DNA of 59,416 bases from Curtobacterium oceanosedimentum (GCF_020297365.1 NZ_JAIXIG010000001.1:123205-182620), one strand, 5' to 3'; counted from the stretch's first letter, positions 16,675 to 26,009 are shown. The notes: generated from the sequence alone by a model not told the origin. Program-made: numbers and translations.

Positions 16675-18414
16675 CTACGCGAGCTGCGCCGACGTCAGCG
16701 GCACGATGACGCCGTGCGACTCGCGCAGCACGTCGAGCGTGCGCTGCACCTCGTCCGCGCGCTCCTCGGTCGTCCAGTCGAGCGCACCGGCGAGCACGTC
16801 GGCCAGCTCGTCGAGCAGCTCGATCGTGACGCCGCCGACGAACGCCAGGTTCGTGCGGCGCAGGACGACGTCGACCAGGTGGACGGCCTGCTCGTGGCGG
16901 GCGAAGTACGCGACCTCGGCGCGGGTGAGCGACGGGTCCGACTCCAGGGCCTCGACCGGGCCGTCGGTCAGGACGTCCACGACCTCGGCGGCACGGGTGC
17001 CGTAGCGCTCGAGCAGGCCCTCGACGAGGGACTCGTCCAGGCCGTCGCGGTGCGACTTGATCCACAGGGCGCGCTGCGCGTCAGTGGCCGGGAAGTCCTT
17101 GCCGCCGCCGATCGGCATGCCGGTGGTGTCGACCTTGCGGGTGATGCCGAGCTTGGTCGTCGCCTCGGTGGACAGGTGTGCGGCGAGGGCGCGGAAGGTC
17201 GTCCACTTGCCACCGACGAGCGACAGCACGGTCGACTCCGGCAGGCCGGCGATCTGGGTGTCCACGATCCGGTAGTCGCGGGACACGAAGCCGGGGGCGG
17301 TGTCCTCGTGGCGGGGGAGCGGGCGGATGCCGGAGTAGCTGTAGACGATGTGGTCGCGGGTGACCTCGATCTGCGGGAACACGTGCTTGACGAGCCCGAA
17401 GAAGTAGTCGATCTCCTCGTCGGTCGTCGTGACCGGCTTCGCGGGGTCGGCGTCGATGTCGGTCGTGCCGATGAGCACCCGGCCCTTGAGCGGGTAGATG
17501 AGGACGATGCGGCCGTCGTCGTTCTCGAAGAACAGCTCACGGCCCTTGGTGGCCTCGAGCAGCTCGTCGTTGTGGACGACGATGTGCGAGCCCTTCGTGC
17601 CGCCCATGAACTTCGTCTCGCCGCCGAACGCCTCGTTCGTCAGGTCGGTCCAGGGCCCCGATGCGTTGATCACGACGTCGGCGGTGAACACGAACTCGTC
17701 GCCCGTCTCGCGGTCGCGCAGCAGCACGCCGCCGTCGCGGGTGCCGGCGGCCTCGACGTAGTTCGTCGCGCGGGCGGTCGCCGCGGAGCCGGTCCCGGTG
17801 CCGGCGGTCAGGCCGTCCTTCAGGACGTCGAGGGCCAGACGCTCCGGCTCGTGCACGCTCGCGTCGTAGTAGGTGCCCGTGTACTTCAGGTCCTTGTTGA
17901 GGGCCGGCATGTCCTCGAGCGCCGCCTTCTTGGTGCGGAAGACGTGCTTCGGGACGGAGCCGCCGTCGCGCGAGAAGGAGTCGTAGATCGTCATGCCGAT
18001 CTTGATGAGCATCGCGCCGCGCTCCTTGGTGGAGCGCTGCTTGTGGGTCAGCATGCGCAGCGGGGCGTTCATGATGCCGGAGAACGTCGAGAAGATCGGC
18101 ATCGTCGTCTGCAGCGGCTTGACGTAGTGCGGGGCGATGCGGATCAGGCCGTTGCGCTCCTGCACGCTCTCGCGCACCAGGCGGAACTCGCCGTTCTCCA
18201 GGTAGCGGATGCCGCCGTGGATCATGTGGCTCGACGCCGCCGAGGCACCGGAGGCGTAGTCGCCGCGCTCGACCAGGGCGACGTCGACACCCTGCAGCGC
18301 GAGGTCGCGGAAGGTGGCGATGCCGTTGATGCCGCCGCCGACGACGAGGACCTGTGCATTCGGGCGCTCGGTGAGGGCGGTCACCGTGTTCCGGGGCTGT
18401 GTCTTCTTCGACAT
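16675..18414 (-). CDS. glpD: Glycerol-3-phosphate dehydrogenase, FAD-dependent
   Basis: A 579-residue GlpD. The FAD Rossmann motif VLVVGGGINGIATFRDLALQG is near the N-terminus, followed by DYASGASAASSHMIHGGIRYLE, SGPWTDL, the conserved GIRPLPRHED substrate loop and LVGGKWTTFRALA. A C-terminal helical cap domain is present. It oxidises glycerol-3-phosphate to dihydroxyacetone phosphate and feeds the quinone pool at the cytoplasmic membrane. The start at 18414 has an aaggaag ribosome site; the frame extends upstream but conservation starts here. A SorC regulator is divergent, and two palindromic operators and a -35/-10 promoter lie between. Confidence 0.96.
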   Translation of the reverse strand: MSKKTQPRNTVTALTERPNAQVLVVGGGINGIATFRDLALQGVDVALVERGDYASGASAASSHMIHGGIRYLENGEFRLVRESVQERNGLIRIAPHYVKPLQTTMPIFSTFSGIMNAPLRMLTHKQRSTKERGAMLIKIGMTIYDSFSRDGGSVPKHVFRTKKAALEDMPALNKDLKYTGTYYDASVHEPERLALDVLKDGLTAGTGTGSAATARATNYVEAAGTRDGGVLLRDRETGDEFVFTADVVINASGPWTDLTNEAFGGETKFMGGTKGSHIVVHNDELLEATKGRELFFENDDGRIVLIYPLKGRVLIGTTDIDADPAKPVTTTDEEIDYFFGLVKHVFPQIEVTRDHIVYSYSGIRPLPRHEDTAPGFVSRDYRIVDTQIAGLPESTVLSLVGGKWTTFRALAAHLSTEATTKLGITRKVDTTGMPIGGGKDFPATDAQRALWIKSHRDGLDESLVEGLLERYGTRAAEVVDVLTDGPVEALESDPSLTRAEVAYFARHEQAVHLVDVVLRRTNLAFVGGVTIELLDELADVLAGALDWTTEERADEVQRTLDVLRESHGVIVPLTSAQLA

Positions 18415-18454
18415 GGTTCGTCGCTTCCTTCGTCCGTTCGTGGGGTCACCAACG

Positions 18455-18483
18455 ATCGTGCGCTCGTCGCGCATTGCGGGCAA
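18455..18483 (-). promoter_or_regulatory. glpD promoter (TTGCCC-17-CACGAT)
   Basis: On the minus strand, TTGCCC (18478-18483) and CACGAT (18455-18460) are 17 nt apart. The palindrome at 18490 begins 7 bp upstream of the -35, a position suited to an activator or a roadblock repressor. Confidence 0.5.
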
Positions 18484-18489
18484 CCTGGG

Positions 18490-18503
18490 TGCACGAACGT
18501 GCA
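18490..18503. promoter_or_regulatory. Candidate SorC operator 1 (TGCACGaaCGTGCA)
   Basis: A perfect 6-2-6 palindrome next to the glpD promoter. It matches operator 2 at 18565 in all arm bases. Confidence 0.7.
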
Positions 18504-18564
18504 GAACAGGTGTCGCGCAGTGCGAACGGGCGGTCTGGAGGCTCGGCCGGGGTTGCAGACGCCC

Positions 18565-18578
18565 TGCACGTCCGTGCA
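18565..18578. promoter_or_regulatory. Candidate SorC operator 2 (TGCACGtcCGTGCA)
   Basis: A second copy of the 14-bp palindrome, 75 bp from the first and 28 bp before the regulator's start codon. It suggests autoregulation, with possible looping between the two sites. Confidence 0.7.
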
Positions 18579-18605
18579 TGGTTGCGTTCGACAGATCGGA
18601 GCACC

Positions 18606-19568
18606 ATGAGCGATGCGGGTCAGCCCATGCGCACCCAGCAGGCGCTGCGCGCCGCGCACCTGTACTACCTGCAGGACCTGACGATGGACGCCATCGCCGA
18701 CGAGCTCGGTACGTCGCGCTCGTCGGTGTCCCGCCTGCTCAAGTACGCGCGCGACACCGGCCTGGTCGACATCCAGATCCGGTCGCCCCTGGACCAGGCC
18801 GCGGCCCTCAGCCGGTCGATCCGGTCGCGGTTCGGGGTGCACGCGCACGTCGTGCCGGTGCCCGACCACACGAGCGACGTCGACCGGCTCGAACGGGTCG
18901 CGCTGTCGGCCGCCCGGATCCTGACGCAGTACGTCGAGTCGAACATGGTGATCGGGCTGTCGTGGGGCTCGACGGTGAGCGCGGTGAGCCGGTACCTCGT
19001 GCCGAAGACCACGCACGGGTCGACGATCGTGCAGATCAACGGGGCCGCGAACACCCGCACGACGGGCATCGTGTACGCCTCGGAGATCCTGCGGCGGTTC
19101 GGCGAGGCGTACGGCGCCTTCGTGCAGCAGTTCCCCGTACCGGCCTTCTTCGACGACCCCGCCACCAAGGAGGCCCTGTTCCGCGAGCGTTCGATCCGCC
19201 GCGTGCTCGACATGCACGAGCGGATGGACCTGGTCGTGTTCGGTGTGGGTGCCCCGCAGGCGCCGGTGCCCTCGCACGTGTACTCCGGCGGGTACCTCGA
19301 CCCGGCGGACCGCGAGGAGCTCACCCGGGCACAGGTCGTCGGCGACGTGTCGACGGTGTTCTACCGGGCCGACGGGTCGTGGCGGGACATCGGTGTGAAC
19401 GCCCGCGCGGGCGGACCCGACCTGGACACGATCAAGCGCGCGCCGCGACGGGTGTGCGTCGTGGCCGGTCGCTCGAAGGCCGCCTCGTTGCGCGGGGCAC
19501 TGGCCTCGGGACTCGTGACCGACCTGATCCTGGACGAGAGCGTCGGACAGGCCATCCTGCAGCCCTGA
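18606..19568 (+). CDS. SorC family regulator, likely controlling glpD
   Basis: A 320-residue regulator with an N-terminal helix-turn-helix (LTMDAIADELGTSRSSVSRLLKYA). The SorC sugar-phosphate domain has IGLSWGSTVSAVSRYL, INGAANTRTTG and the ending VVAGRSKAASLRGALASGLVTDLILDE. Start ATG with ggag ribosome site; upstream in-frame ATGs are on weaker ground. It is divergent from glpD with two identical palindromes between, so glycerol-3-phosphate or dihydroxyacetone phosphate is an attractive effector (inference). Confidence 0.9.
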   Translation: MSDAGQPMRTQQALRAAHLYYLQDLTMDAIADELGTSRSSVSRLLKYARDTGLVDIQIRSPLDQAAALSRSIRSRFGVHAHVVPVPDHTSDVDRLERVALSAARILTQYVESNMVIGLSWGSTVSAVSRYLVPKTTHGSTIVQINGAANTRTTGIVYASEILRRFGEAYGAFVQQFPVPAFFDDPATKEALFRERSIRRVLDMHERMDLVVFGVGAPQAPVPSHVYSGGYLDPADREELTRAQVVGDVSTVFYRADGSWRDIGVNARAGGPDLDTIKRAPRRVCVVAGRSKAASLRGALASGLVTDLILDESVGQAILQP

Positions 19569-19603
19569 GTCAGCATCTGAAGCAGATTGTCGGTGGGTAC
19601 CAA

Positions 19604-19609
19604 TACGTT
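19604..19609 (+). promoter_or_regulatory. -10 hexamer of the AraC regulator (leaderless)
   Basis: TACGTT, 7 nt before the ATG at 19617. This selects 19617 over the in-frame ATG at 19587, which lies upstream of the hexamer. Confidence 0.55.
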
Positions 19610-19616
19610 CTGCACC

Positions 19617-20576
19617 ATGCTGCCTTCTCTCGAACAGCCCTCCGAGCGGTACCGCCGCCGGCTCGTCGGCAACGACGTGGACGAGGCGCTCGCGTTCTTC
19701 ACGGGCGACTACGACTTCCGGGCCCCGGTCGTCCGGCGCACCCACGAGAACGCGTACTGGGACTTCGCCGGGGTCGGTGACGAGCGCATGTCGCTCCGCT
19801 CCTCGCGGTTCCTTGTGGACCTGCGGAGCGAGAGCCGCGTCGACGACCAGTTCCTGGTGGCCTGGCTGCGGCACGGCTCGAGCCGGATCACCTCCGGGGG
19901 CGAGGAACACGAGCTGCAGGCGGGCGTCCCCGTCGTGCTGCCCTTCGCCGAGCCCTACGAGCTGCACCACCGCGACATCGCCCTGAACCTGGTGCACCTG
20001 GACCGCGACTTCGTCCGGGCGATCGCCGGGGACGACGACTTCGCCTTCGACACGATGCGGCGGCCGACGTCCGAGGGCGCGGCGCTCTGGCAGGCGGTGG
20101 TGCGCCGGCACTCGTCGACCTGGCTCGACGTCGAGCGTCCGATGAGTCCGATCGAGCAGCGCGACATCGCCGAGGCGTTCGCGACCGCGGCGATCCGGGC
20201 GTTCCCCCGCCGCGACCGCTGGCGCGCCGCGGTGTCCGGCAGCGGTCCCGAGCACGAGCGGCTGCGCCGTGCCCTGGAGTTCGTGCACGAGCACGCCCGC
20301 GAGTCGATCGGCACGCCGGAGATCGCGAGCGCCGCGGGACTGAGCCCGCGCGGCCTGCAGCAGTCGCTCCGGCGGCACCTCGACCAGACGCCGGGCGAGT
20401 TGCTGCGCGGCGTGCGGCTCGACGGCGCGCGCACCGACTTGGTGAGCAGCGGCTTCGACGAGACGACGGTCGCCGAGGTCGCGCGGACCTGGGGATTCGG
20501 ACACCTCGGTCGCTTCTCGGCGACGTACCGCACCCGGTTCGGTGAGCTGCCGAGCGAGTCCCTGCGCGGCAGCTGA
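19617..20576 (+). CDS. AraC family transcriptional regulator
   Basis: A 319-residue protein with an N-terminal AraC-binding-like (cupin) sensor region and a C-terminal double helix-turn-helix. The first helix-turn-helix is around GTPEIASAAGLSPRGLQQSLRR, and the second ends with the family signature EVARTWGFGHLGRFSATYRTRFGELPSE. The sensor resembles the AraC_binding_2 type (FHLGRSRRSG class) seen in actinobacterial ring-compound regulators. The following gene is alanine dehydrogenase, but a 126-bp gap makes co-transcription uncertain. Effector unknown. Confidence 0.85.
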   Translation: MLPSLEQPSERYRRRLVGNDVDEALAFFTGDYDFRAPVVRRTHENAYWDFAGVGDERMSLRSSRFLVDLRSESRVDDQFLVAWLRHGSSRITSGGEEHELQAGVPVVLPFAEPYELHHRDIALNLVHLDRDFVRAIAGDDDFAFDTMRRPTSEGAALWQAVVRRHSSTWLDVERPMSPIEQRDIAEAFATAAIRAFPRRDRWRAAVSGSGPEHERLRRALEFVHEHARESIGTPEIASAAGLSPRGLQQSLRRHLDQTPGELLRGVRLDGARTDLVSSGFDETTVAEVARTWGFGHLGRFSATYRTRFGELPSESLRGS

Positions 20577-20702
20577 CGGCGCTCCGCCGAATCACGTCGC
20601 ACGGATCCGGCTGATCCTGCTCGGATCTTCGGTGGGACGGTGCTCGGAGCGAATCCGCGGCTCAATGGTGGAGACGAACGCACCGCCCACGAAGGAGTCC
20701 GC

Positions 20703-21803
20703 ATGCGCATCGGCGTCCCGACCGAGATCAAGAACAACGAGTACCGCGTGGCGGCCACGCCGGCGGGGGCTGCCGAGCTGAGCGCCCACGGGCACGAGGT
20801 CCTGGTGCAGGCCGGGGCCGGTGTCGGTTCGGCCTTCACCGACGACGAGTACCGCGCTGCCGGTGCCACGATCGTCGACTCCGCCGCCGAGGTCTGGGAC
20901 CGCGCGGAACTCGTGCTGAAGGTCAAGGAGCCCGTGGCGTTGGAGTACCCGATGATCCGACCGGGCCAGGTGCTCTTCACCTACCTGCACCTGGCCGCCG
21001 ACCGCCCGTTGACCGACGCGCTCGTCGACTCCGGGGCCACCGCGATCGCCTACGAGACCGTGCAGCTGCCGGACCGCTCGCTCCCGCTGCTGTCGCCGAT
21101 GTCCGAGGTCGCCGGCCGCCTGTCCGCCCAGGTCGGCGCCCACCACCTGATGCGCGCGAACGGCGGGCGGGGGCTGCTGCTCGGCGGGGTCCCCGGCGCA
21201 CCGAAGGGACGGGTCGTCGTGATCGGCGGCGGCGTCGCGGGCGAGCACGCCGCGACGATGGCGCTCGGCATGGGCGCCGACGTCACCGTGTTCGACATCA
21301 GCCTGCCGCGGCTGCGCGCGCTCGACGCCCGCTTTGACGGCCGCATCACGACCCTGCGGTCGTCGGCCCACGCCATCGGCGAGGCACTGCGCGACGCCGA
21401 CCTGGTGATCGGCTCGGTGCTGATCCCCGGGGCGTCGGCGCCGAAGCTCGTGACCGACGCCATGGTCGCGGACATGCGGCCGGGGTCGGTGCTCGTCGAC
21501 ATCGCGATCGACCAGGGCGGCTGCTTCGAGGGGTCGCACCCGACCACCCACGACGACCCGACCTTCGCCGTGCACGACACCGTGTACTACTGCGTGGCGA
21601 ACATGCCGGGGGCCGTGCCGCGCACGAGCACGATCTCGCTGACGAACGCCACGCTGCCCTACGCCGTCGCGATCGCCGACCGCGGGTGGGAGGCCGCGCT
21701 CGAGGCCGATCCCGCGCTCGCCGCCGGCCTGAACGTGCACGGGGGAGCGGTCACGAACGCCGCGGTCGCCGCCGCCCACGGCCTGGTGGCCGCCGCGCGC
21801 TGA
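20703..21803 (+). CDS. ald: Alanine dehydrogenase
   Basis: A 366-residue protein matching alanine dehydrogenase in length and motifs: MRIGVPTEIKNNEYRVAATP at the N-terminus, VLKVKEP with the substrate lysine, MSEVAGRLSAQVGA, the NAD site VVIGGGVAGEHAATMALGMGA, and ANMPGAVPRTSTISLTNATLPY. It reversibly deaminates L-alanine to pyruvate and ammonia with NAD+. The start has a strong aaggag ribosome site. It could act with LldD to channel lactate and alanine into pyruvate, but the genes are not linked. Confidence 0.97.
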   Translation: MRIGVPTEIKNNEYRVAATPAGAAELSAHGHEVLVQAGAGVGSAFTDDEYRAAGATIVDSAAEVWDRAELVLKVKEPVALEYPMIRPGQVLFTYLHLAADRPLTDALVDSGATAIAYETVQLPDRSLPLLSPMSEVAGRLSAQVGAHHLMRANGGRGLLLGGVPGAPKGRVVVIGGGVAGEHAATMALGMGADVTVFDISLPRLRALDARFDGRITTLRSSAHAIGEALRDADLVIGSVLIPGASAPKLVTDAMVADMRPGSVLVDIAIDQGGCFEGSHPTTHDDPTFAVHDTVYYCVANMPGAVPRTSTISLTNATLPYAVAIADRGWEAALEADPALAAGLNVHGGAVTNAAVAAAHGLVAAAR

Positions 21804-21815
21804 GGCCGCGCGACT

Positions 21816-21875
21816 CTTCGCGCTGAGCGACACCTCACGGCCCAGCGGCTGCGTGAGGTGTCGCTCAGCGCGAAG
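21816..21875. terminator. Bidirectional terminator hairpin
   Basis: 24-nt perfect arms (21816-21839 and 21852-21875, cttcgcgctgagcgacacct...) around a 12-nt loop. It lies between the convergent ald and TspO-like genes and is not of the GGAGGC family. Confidence 0.85.
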
Positions 21876-21895
21876 CGGCGCGTAGCGGTCGTGCG

Positions 21896-22672
21896 TCAGG
21901 CCACGACCCACCCGGCGCGCGCCCGCACGACCACGGTCACGACGACCACGGCCGCCGCGGCCACCACGGCCGTGACCGCCGTCGGCAGGGAGACGAGCGG
22001 TCCCTCGAACCGGGCGACCGCCACCCACGCCAGGCCCCACGCGAGCGAGGCCGCCGGGGCGAGGCGACCGCGCCCCCAGAACGCCAGCAGCACGCCGACC
22101 AGTCCGGCCACCGCCGCGACCGCCACGCCCCAGAGGTCCTGCCCGAGGCCGAAGCCCCGGAAACCTGCCGCCGTCAGCACCGCGGCCGTGTTCGCCGCCG
22201 TCGCGACGCACACCCACCCCAGGTAGAGGCCGAACGTGCCGTCGACCAGGATCGCCTCGACGACGCCTCGCGAGCGGGTCCGGCGCAGGATCGAGAACGT
22301 CCAGACCAGCACGACGAGCAGCGCGACGATGATCGGCTCGCTGGCCCACAGCAGCCCGAACTGCACCGACAGGATCCACGCCGCGTTGAGCAGCAGGGAC
22401 AGCACGGCCGGCAGCACCAGGCGGTCGTGTCGCTCGTCGTTCGCGGTGCGGACGAGCTGCAGGACCGCGTAGCCGATGAGTCCGGCGTAGATCACGCTCC
22501 AGATCGAGAAGGCCGGGCCGCCCGGGGCGATCGCGGTCGACGACGCGGAGAGTGCGCCTCCGGCGGCGTCGGCGATCGGCGTCCCACCGGCGGCTCCCGA
22601 GCCGATGTACGCCCCGACGACGGCGACGACCGCGCTCACCGCGACGGCGATCCGCTTCCAGATGCGCTTCAT
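21896..22672 (-). CDS. TspO/MBR-like membrane protein
   Basis: A 258-residue polytopic protein with about seven hydrophobic segments and a TspO-like core (PGGPAFSIWSVIYAGLIGYAVLQ, later LNAAWILSVQFGLLW). It is longer than the classical 150-residue, five-helix TspO, with extra C-terminal helices ending VVVTVVVRARAGWVVA. TspO family members bind porphyrins; function here is inferred only from similarity. Start ATG with aaaggga ribosome site. Confidence 0.65.
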   Translation of the reverse strand: MKRIWKRIAVAVSAVVAVVGAYIGSGAAGGTPIADAAGGALSASSTAIAPGGPAFSIWSVIYAGLIGYAVLQLVRTANDERHDRLVLPAVLSLLLNAAWILSVQFGLLWASEPIIVALLVVLVWTFSILRRTRSRGVVEAILVDGTFGLYLGWVCVATAANTAAVLTAAGFRGFGLGQDLWGVAVAAVAGLVGVLLAFWGRGRLAPAASLAWGLAWVAVARFEGPLVSLPTAVTAVVAAAAVVVVTVVVRARAGWVVA

Positions 22673-22824
22673 GACAGTCCCTTTCGTCAGCATGCTGATG
22701 ACCTGCACGGTAGACGTCGAACCGGGGACCGTGCGCAGCGCGCGTCCAGCGAAGCGGGGGACGGGCCGCAGGCGGCGGGGCGGCCCCGCGCCGCGCCTCC
22801 CGTCCGTCCACGCGATGTGCTGCG

Positions 22825-22830
22825 TACGGT
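22825..22830 (+). promoter_or_regulatory. -10 hexamer of corA (leaderless)
   Basis: TACGGT, 6 nt before the GTG at 22837. Confidence 0.6.
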
Positions 22831-22836
22831 GGTCGC

Positions 22837-23820
22837 GTGAGCGTCGAACTGAACACCGTCTACATCGACCGGATCGCCCCGATCGCGAGCCCGTCCCTCG
22901 ACGACACCTTCCGGATGCTCGACGAGCAGGGCGCCAGCGCGTGCATCGTGCTGCACGAGCCGGACGCCCAGGAACTCGGCGACGTCGCGGTCGCCCTCGG
23001 CCTGCACGAACTGGCCGTCGAGGACTCCGCCGAGGGTCACCAGCGCCCCAAGCTCGAGCGCTACGGCTCGACGCTGTTCGTCGTGCTGAAGCCGGCGCTG
23101 TACAACGACCGGCAGGAAGAAGTGGCCTTCGGCGAGGTGCACGCCTTCGTGGGGGAGCGCTTCTTCCTGGCCGTCGTCAAGGCCGACCCTCGTGGCCCGC
23201 AGACCGTGCCGCGGGCGCTGCAGCGGATGAGCGGCAAGCCGGGGCTGGTGACGGTGGGGCCGCAGGCGCAGCTCTGGGCGCTCATGGACTCGATCGTCGA
23301 CGGCTACGTCCCGGTCATCGACGGGCTCGAGGAGGACATCAACCAGATCGAGGACCAGCTGTTCTCCGGTGAGGCCGGGGTGTCCCGCCGGGTGTACGAG
23401 CTGTTCGGCGAGGTCGTCGACTTCCAGCGGGCCGCCCGGCCGCTCATCCACATCATCGAGAACCTGCACCGCGGCGCCGAGAAGTACCACCTGCCGGTCG
23501 AGATGCAGCGCCGGTTCCGCGACGTCCTCGACCACGCCATCCGGACCGTGGAGCGGCTCGACACCTTCCGGCAGCTGCTGCAGAACGCGCTGACGGTCGA
23601 CTCCACCCTGGCGGCGCAGAAGCAGAACGACGACACCAAGCGGATCTCGGGCTGGGCGGCGATCCTGTTCGCACCGACCCTGATCGCCGCGATCTACGGC
23701 ATGAACTTCACCCACATGCCCGAGCTCGGGTGGACGTGGGGCTACCCGCTGTCGATCCTGGCGATGATCCTGTTCGCGGCGATCCTGTACGTGGTGTTCA
23801 AGGTCAAGCGCTGGTTCTGA
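22837..23820 (+). CDS. corA: CorA family magnesium/cobalt transporter
   Basis: A 327-residue protein with a large cytoplasmic N-terminal domain (FEEDx-type acidic and coiled-coil region around residues 150-270) and two C-terminal membrane helices. The channel signature YGMNFTHMPE lies near residue 288 between them, followed by a basic KVKRWF end. It forms a homopentameric Mg2+ channel in the cytoplasmic membrane. No Mg2+ riboswitch is seen because the gene is leaderless. Confidence 0.94.
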   Translation: MSVELNTVYIDRIAPIASPSLDDTFRMLDEQGASACIVLHEPDAQELGDVAVALGLHELAVEDSAEGHQRPKLERYGSTLFVVLKPALYNDRQEEVAFGEVHAFVGERFFLAVVKADPRGPQTVPRALQRMSGKPGLVTVGPQAQLWALMDSIVDGYVPVIDGLEEDINQIEDQLFSGEAGVSRRVYELFGEVVDFQRAARPLIHIIENLHRGAEKYHLPVEMQRRFRDVLDHAIRTVERLDTFRQLLQNALTVDSTLAAQKQNDDTKRISGWAAILFAPTLIAAIYGMNFTHMPELGWTWGYPLSILAMILFAAILYVVFKVKRWF

Positions 23821-23897
23821 GCCGCGCCGCCAGCGGAGTTGCGACGGGCACCCCGACCGGCGAGGCTCGGGGTGCAACGACGCCGACTGGAGCCCGC

Positions 23898-26009
23898 ATG
23901 CCGCACGACCTCGTCCACCTGACCGCCGGGGGCGTGTCCCTGGTCCTCGACTGCCGCGGTGCCGCCCTGCCCGCCGTCGTGCACTGGGGCGCTGCCCTCG
24001 GACCGCTCGACGGGGAAGCCCTCACCGCGCTCGCCGACGCCGACGTCGCCCCGGTCGCCCCGAACGAGATGGACGAGCCCGTCCGCCTGGCGCTGCTGCC
24101 GGAACCGCACCGCGGCTGGACGGGCCGACCGGGTCTCGCCGGACACCGTGACGGCCACGACTGGGCACCGGCGTTCACCGTGACCGCGCTCGACGTGACC
24201 GACACCACGTTCACCGCCCACGCCGTCGACACCACCGCCGGGCTGGCCGTCCGGCTGACGGTCGAGATGCTCGACTCCGGACTCGTCCGCGCCCGGGCCG
24301 CCGTGACGAACACCGCCGAGGGCGTCTACACCGTCGACGACCTCACCGTGGCGATGCCGATCCCGTCCGGTGCGCGCGAGATCCTGGACTTCGCCGGGCG
24401 CTGGGGCAAGGAACGGACGCCGCAGCGCCGCGAACTCGTCGTCGGCACCCACCAGCGCGAGGGACGGAAGGGCCGGACCGGTGCGGACGCCGCCACGGTG
24501 CTGACGGTGGGGGAGCCCGGCTTCGGGTTCGCCCACGGCCGGGTGTGGGGCGTGCACACGGCGTGGAGTGGGAACCACCGCCACCACGCCGAGCGGCTCA
24601 GCACCGGTCGGCAGGTCGTTGGCGGCGGTGAGCTCCTGCTGCCCGGCGAGGTGCGGCTCGGACGCGACGAGTCGTACGAGGGGCCGTGGGTGTACTTCGC
24701 GCACGGCGACGGCCTCGACGACCAGGCACGGCGCTTCCACCGCTGGCTGCGCAGCCGTCCGCAGCACCCGAACTCCCCGCGCCCCGTCACGATCAACGTG
24801 TGGGAGGCCGTCTACTTCGACCACGACCTCGCCCGGCTGGTCGACCTCGCCGAGCGGGCGGCGGCGCTCGGCGTCGAGCGGTACGTGCTCGACGACGGCT
24901 GGTTCCGCGGTCGGCGCGACGACCACGCGGGCCTCGGAGACTGGTACGTCGACGAGGACGTCTGGCCGGACGGCCTCGGGCCCCTGGTCGACCGCGTCCG
25001 CGCGCTCGGCATGCAGTTCGGGCTGTGGTTCGAGCCCGAGATGGTCAACGAGGACAGCGACCTCGCCCGCGCCCACCCCGAGTGGCTCATGCAGGCGGAC
25101 GGCCGGTTGCCCGTCCGGTCGCGCGACCAGCAGGTGCTCGACCTCGCGATCCCCGAGGCGTACGAGTACGTGCTCGAACGTATGACCGCGATCATCGGCG
25201 AGTACGGCGTCGACGCCGTCAAGTGGGACCACAACCGTGACCTCGTCGACGCCGGGTTCCCCGGTGGCGGCGCCGCCGTGCACGAGCAGACCCTTGCCAC
25301 CTACCGCCTCATGGCGACGCTCGGACAGCGGTTCCCGTCGCTCGAGATCGAGTCGTGCTCGTCCGGTGGTGCCCGCGTCGACCTGGGCGTCATCGAGCAC
25401 ACCAGCCGGGTGTGGGTGTCCGACGACATCGACCCCCTGGAGCGGCAGCACATGCACCGGTGGACGCAGCAGCTCCTGCCGCCGGAGATGCTCGGAGCGC
25501 ACGTCGCGAGCGGGCGGAACCACACCACCGGCCGCGTCCACGACCTCGCGTTCCGTGCCGGCACCGCCCTGGTCGGGCACCTCGGCATCGAGTGGGACCT
25601 GGCCCGGGCGACGCCGGCCGAGTCCGCGGAGCTCGCCGAGTGGATCGCGCTGTACCGGGAGGTCCGCGGTCTGCTGCACGGCGGCGACCTGGTGCGCTCG
25701 GACGAGACCGACCCGTCCCGGCTGGTGTACGGCACCGTCGCCCCCGATCGACGGAGCGCGGTGTTCTACCTGGCGAGCACCGGCCGCTCCGACGTGTCGG
25801 GCACGGGCCGGGTCGCGTTCCGCGACCTCGACCCGGACGCCGACTACCGCGTCGACCCGGTCGTCATCGGTGACGGTCACGGGCTGGTCCGACCGCCGTG
25901 GTGGTCCGGCGAGCGGGTGTTCCGCGGACGGGTGCTCAGCACGGTCGGCCTGCAGCCGCCGCTCATGCCTGCCGACTGCGTGGTGCCGTTCCGGGTGACG
26001 GCCGTCTGA
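23898..26009 (+). CDS. Alpha-galactosidase, glycoside hydrolase family 36
   Basis: A 703-residue GH36 enzyme with an N-terminal beta-sandwich domain, a TIM barrel and a C-terminal domain. The catalytic nucleophile is D444 in KWDHNRD and the acid/base is D509 in VSDDIDPLER. Substrate motifs YVLDDGWFRGRRDDHAGLGDW and ESCSSGGARVDLG are also present. It removes terminal alpha-1,6-galactose from raffinose-family sugars or melibiose. No signal peptide, so substrates are imported first; no transporter is linked. The ATG at 23898 has a ggag ribosome site. Confidence 0.95.
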   Translation: MPHDLVHLTAGGVSLVLDCRGAALPAVVHWGAALGPLDGEALTALADADVAPVAPNEMDEPVRLALLPEPHRGWTGRPGLAGHRDGHDWAPAFTVTALDVTDTTFTAHAVDTTAGLAVRLTVEMLDSGLVRARAAVTNTAEGVYTVDDLTVAMPIPSGAREILDFAGRWGKERTPQRRELVVGTHQREGRKGRTGADAATVLTVGEPGFGFAHGRVWGVHTAWSGNHRHHAERLSTGRQVVGGGELLLPGEVRLGRDESYEGPWVYFAHGDGLDDQARRFHRWLRSRPQHPNSPRPVTINVWEAVYFDHDLARLVDLAERAAALGVERYVLDDGWFRGRRDDHAGLGDWYVDEDVWPDGLGPLVDRVRALGMQFGLWFEPEMVNEDSDLARAHPEWLMQADGRLPVRSRDQQVLDLAIPEAYEYVLERMTAIIGEYGVDAVKWDHNRDLVDAGFPGGGAAVHEQTLATYRLMATLGQRFPSLEIESCSSGGARVDLGVIEHTSRVWVSDDIDPLERQHMHRWTQQLLPPEMLGAHVASGRNHTTGRVHDLAFRAGTALVGHLGIEWDLARATPAESAELAEWIALYREVRGLLHGGDLVRSDETDPSRLVYGTVAPDRRSAVFYLASTGRSDVSGTGRVAFRDLDPDADYRVDPVVIGDGHGLVRPPWWSGERVFRGRVLSTVGLQPPLMPADCVVPFRVTAV

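Noticed and set aside
16633..18609. 658-residue open frame on the plus strand
   Set aside because: Exact antisense of glpD, which has full domain support; low-complexity composition.
18381..20504. 707-residue open frame on the minus strand
   Set aside because: Antisense to the SorC and AraC regulators, both of which have clear helix-turn-helix motifs.
20592..22856. 754-residue open frame on the minus strand
   Set aside because: Antisense to alanine dehydrogenase and out of frame with the TspO-like gene; no recognisable domain.
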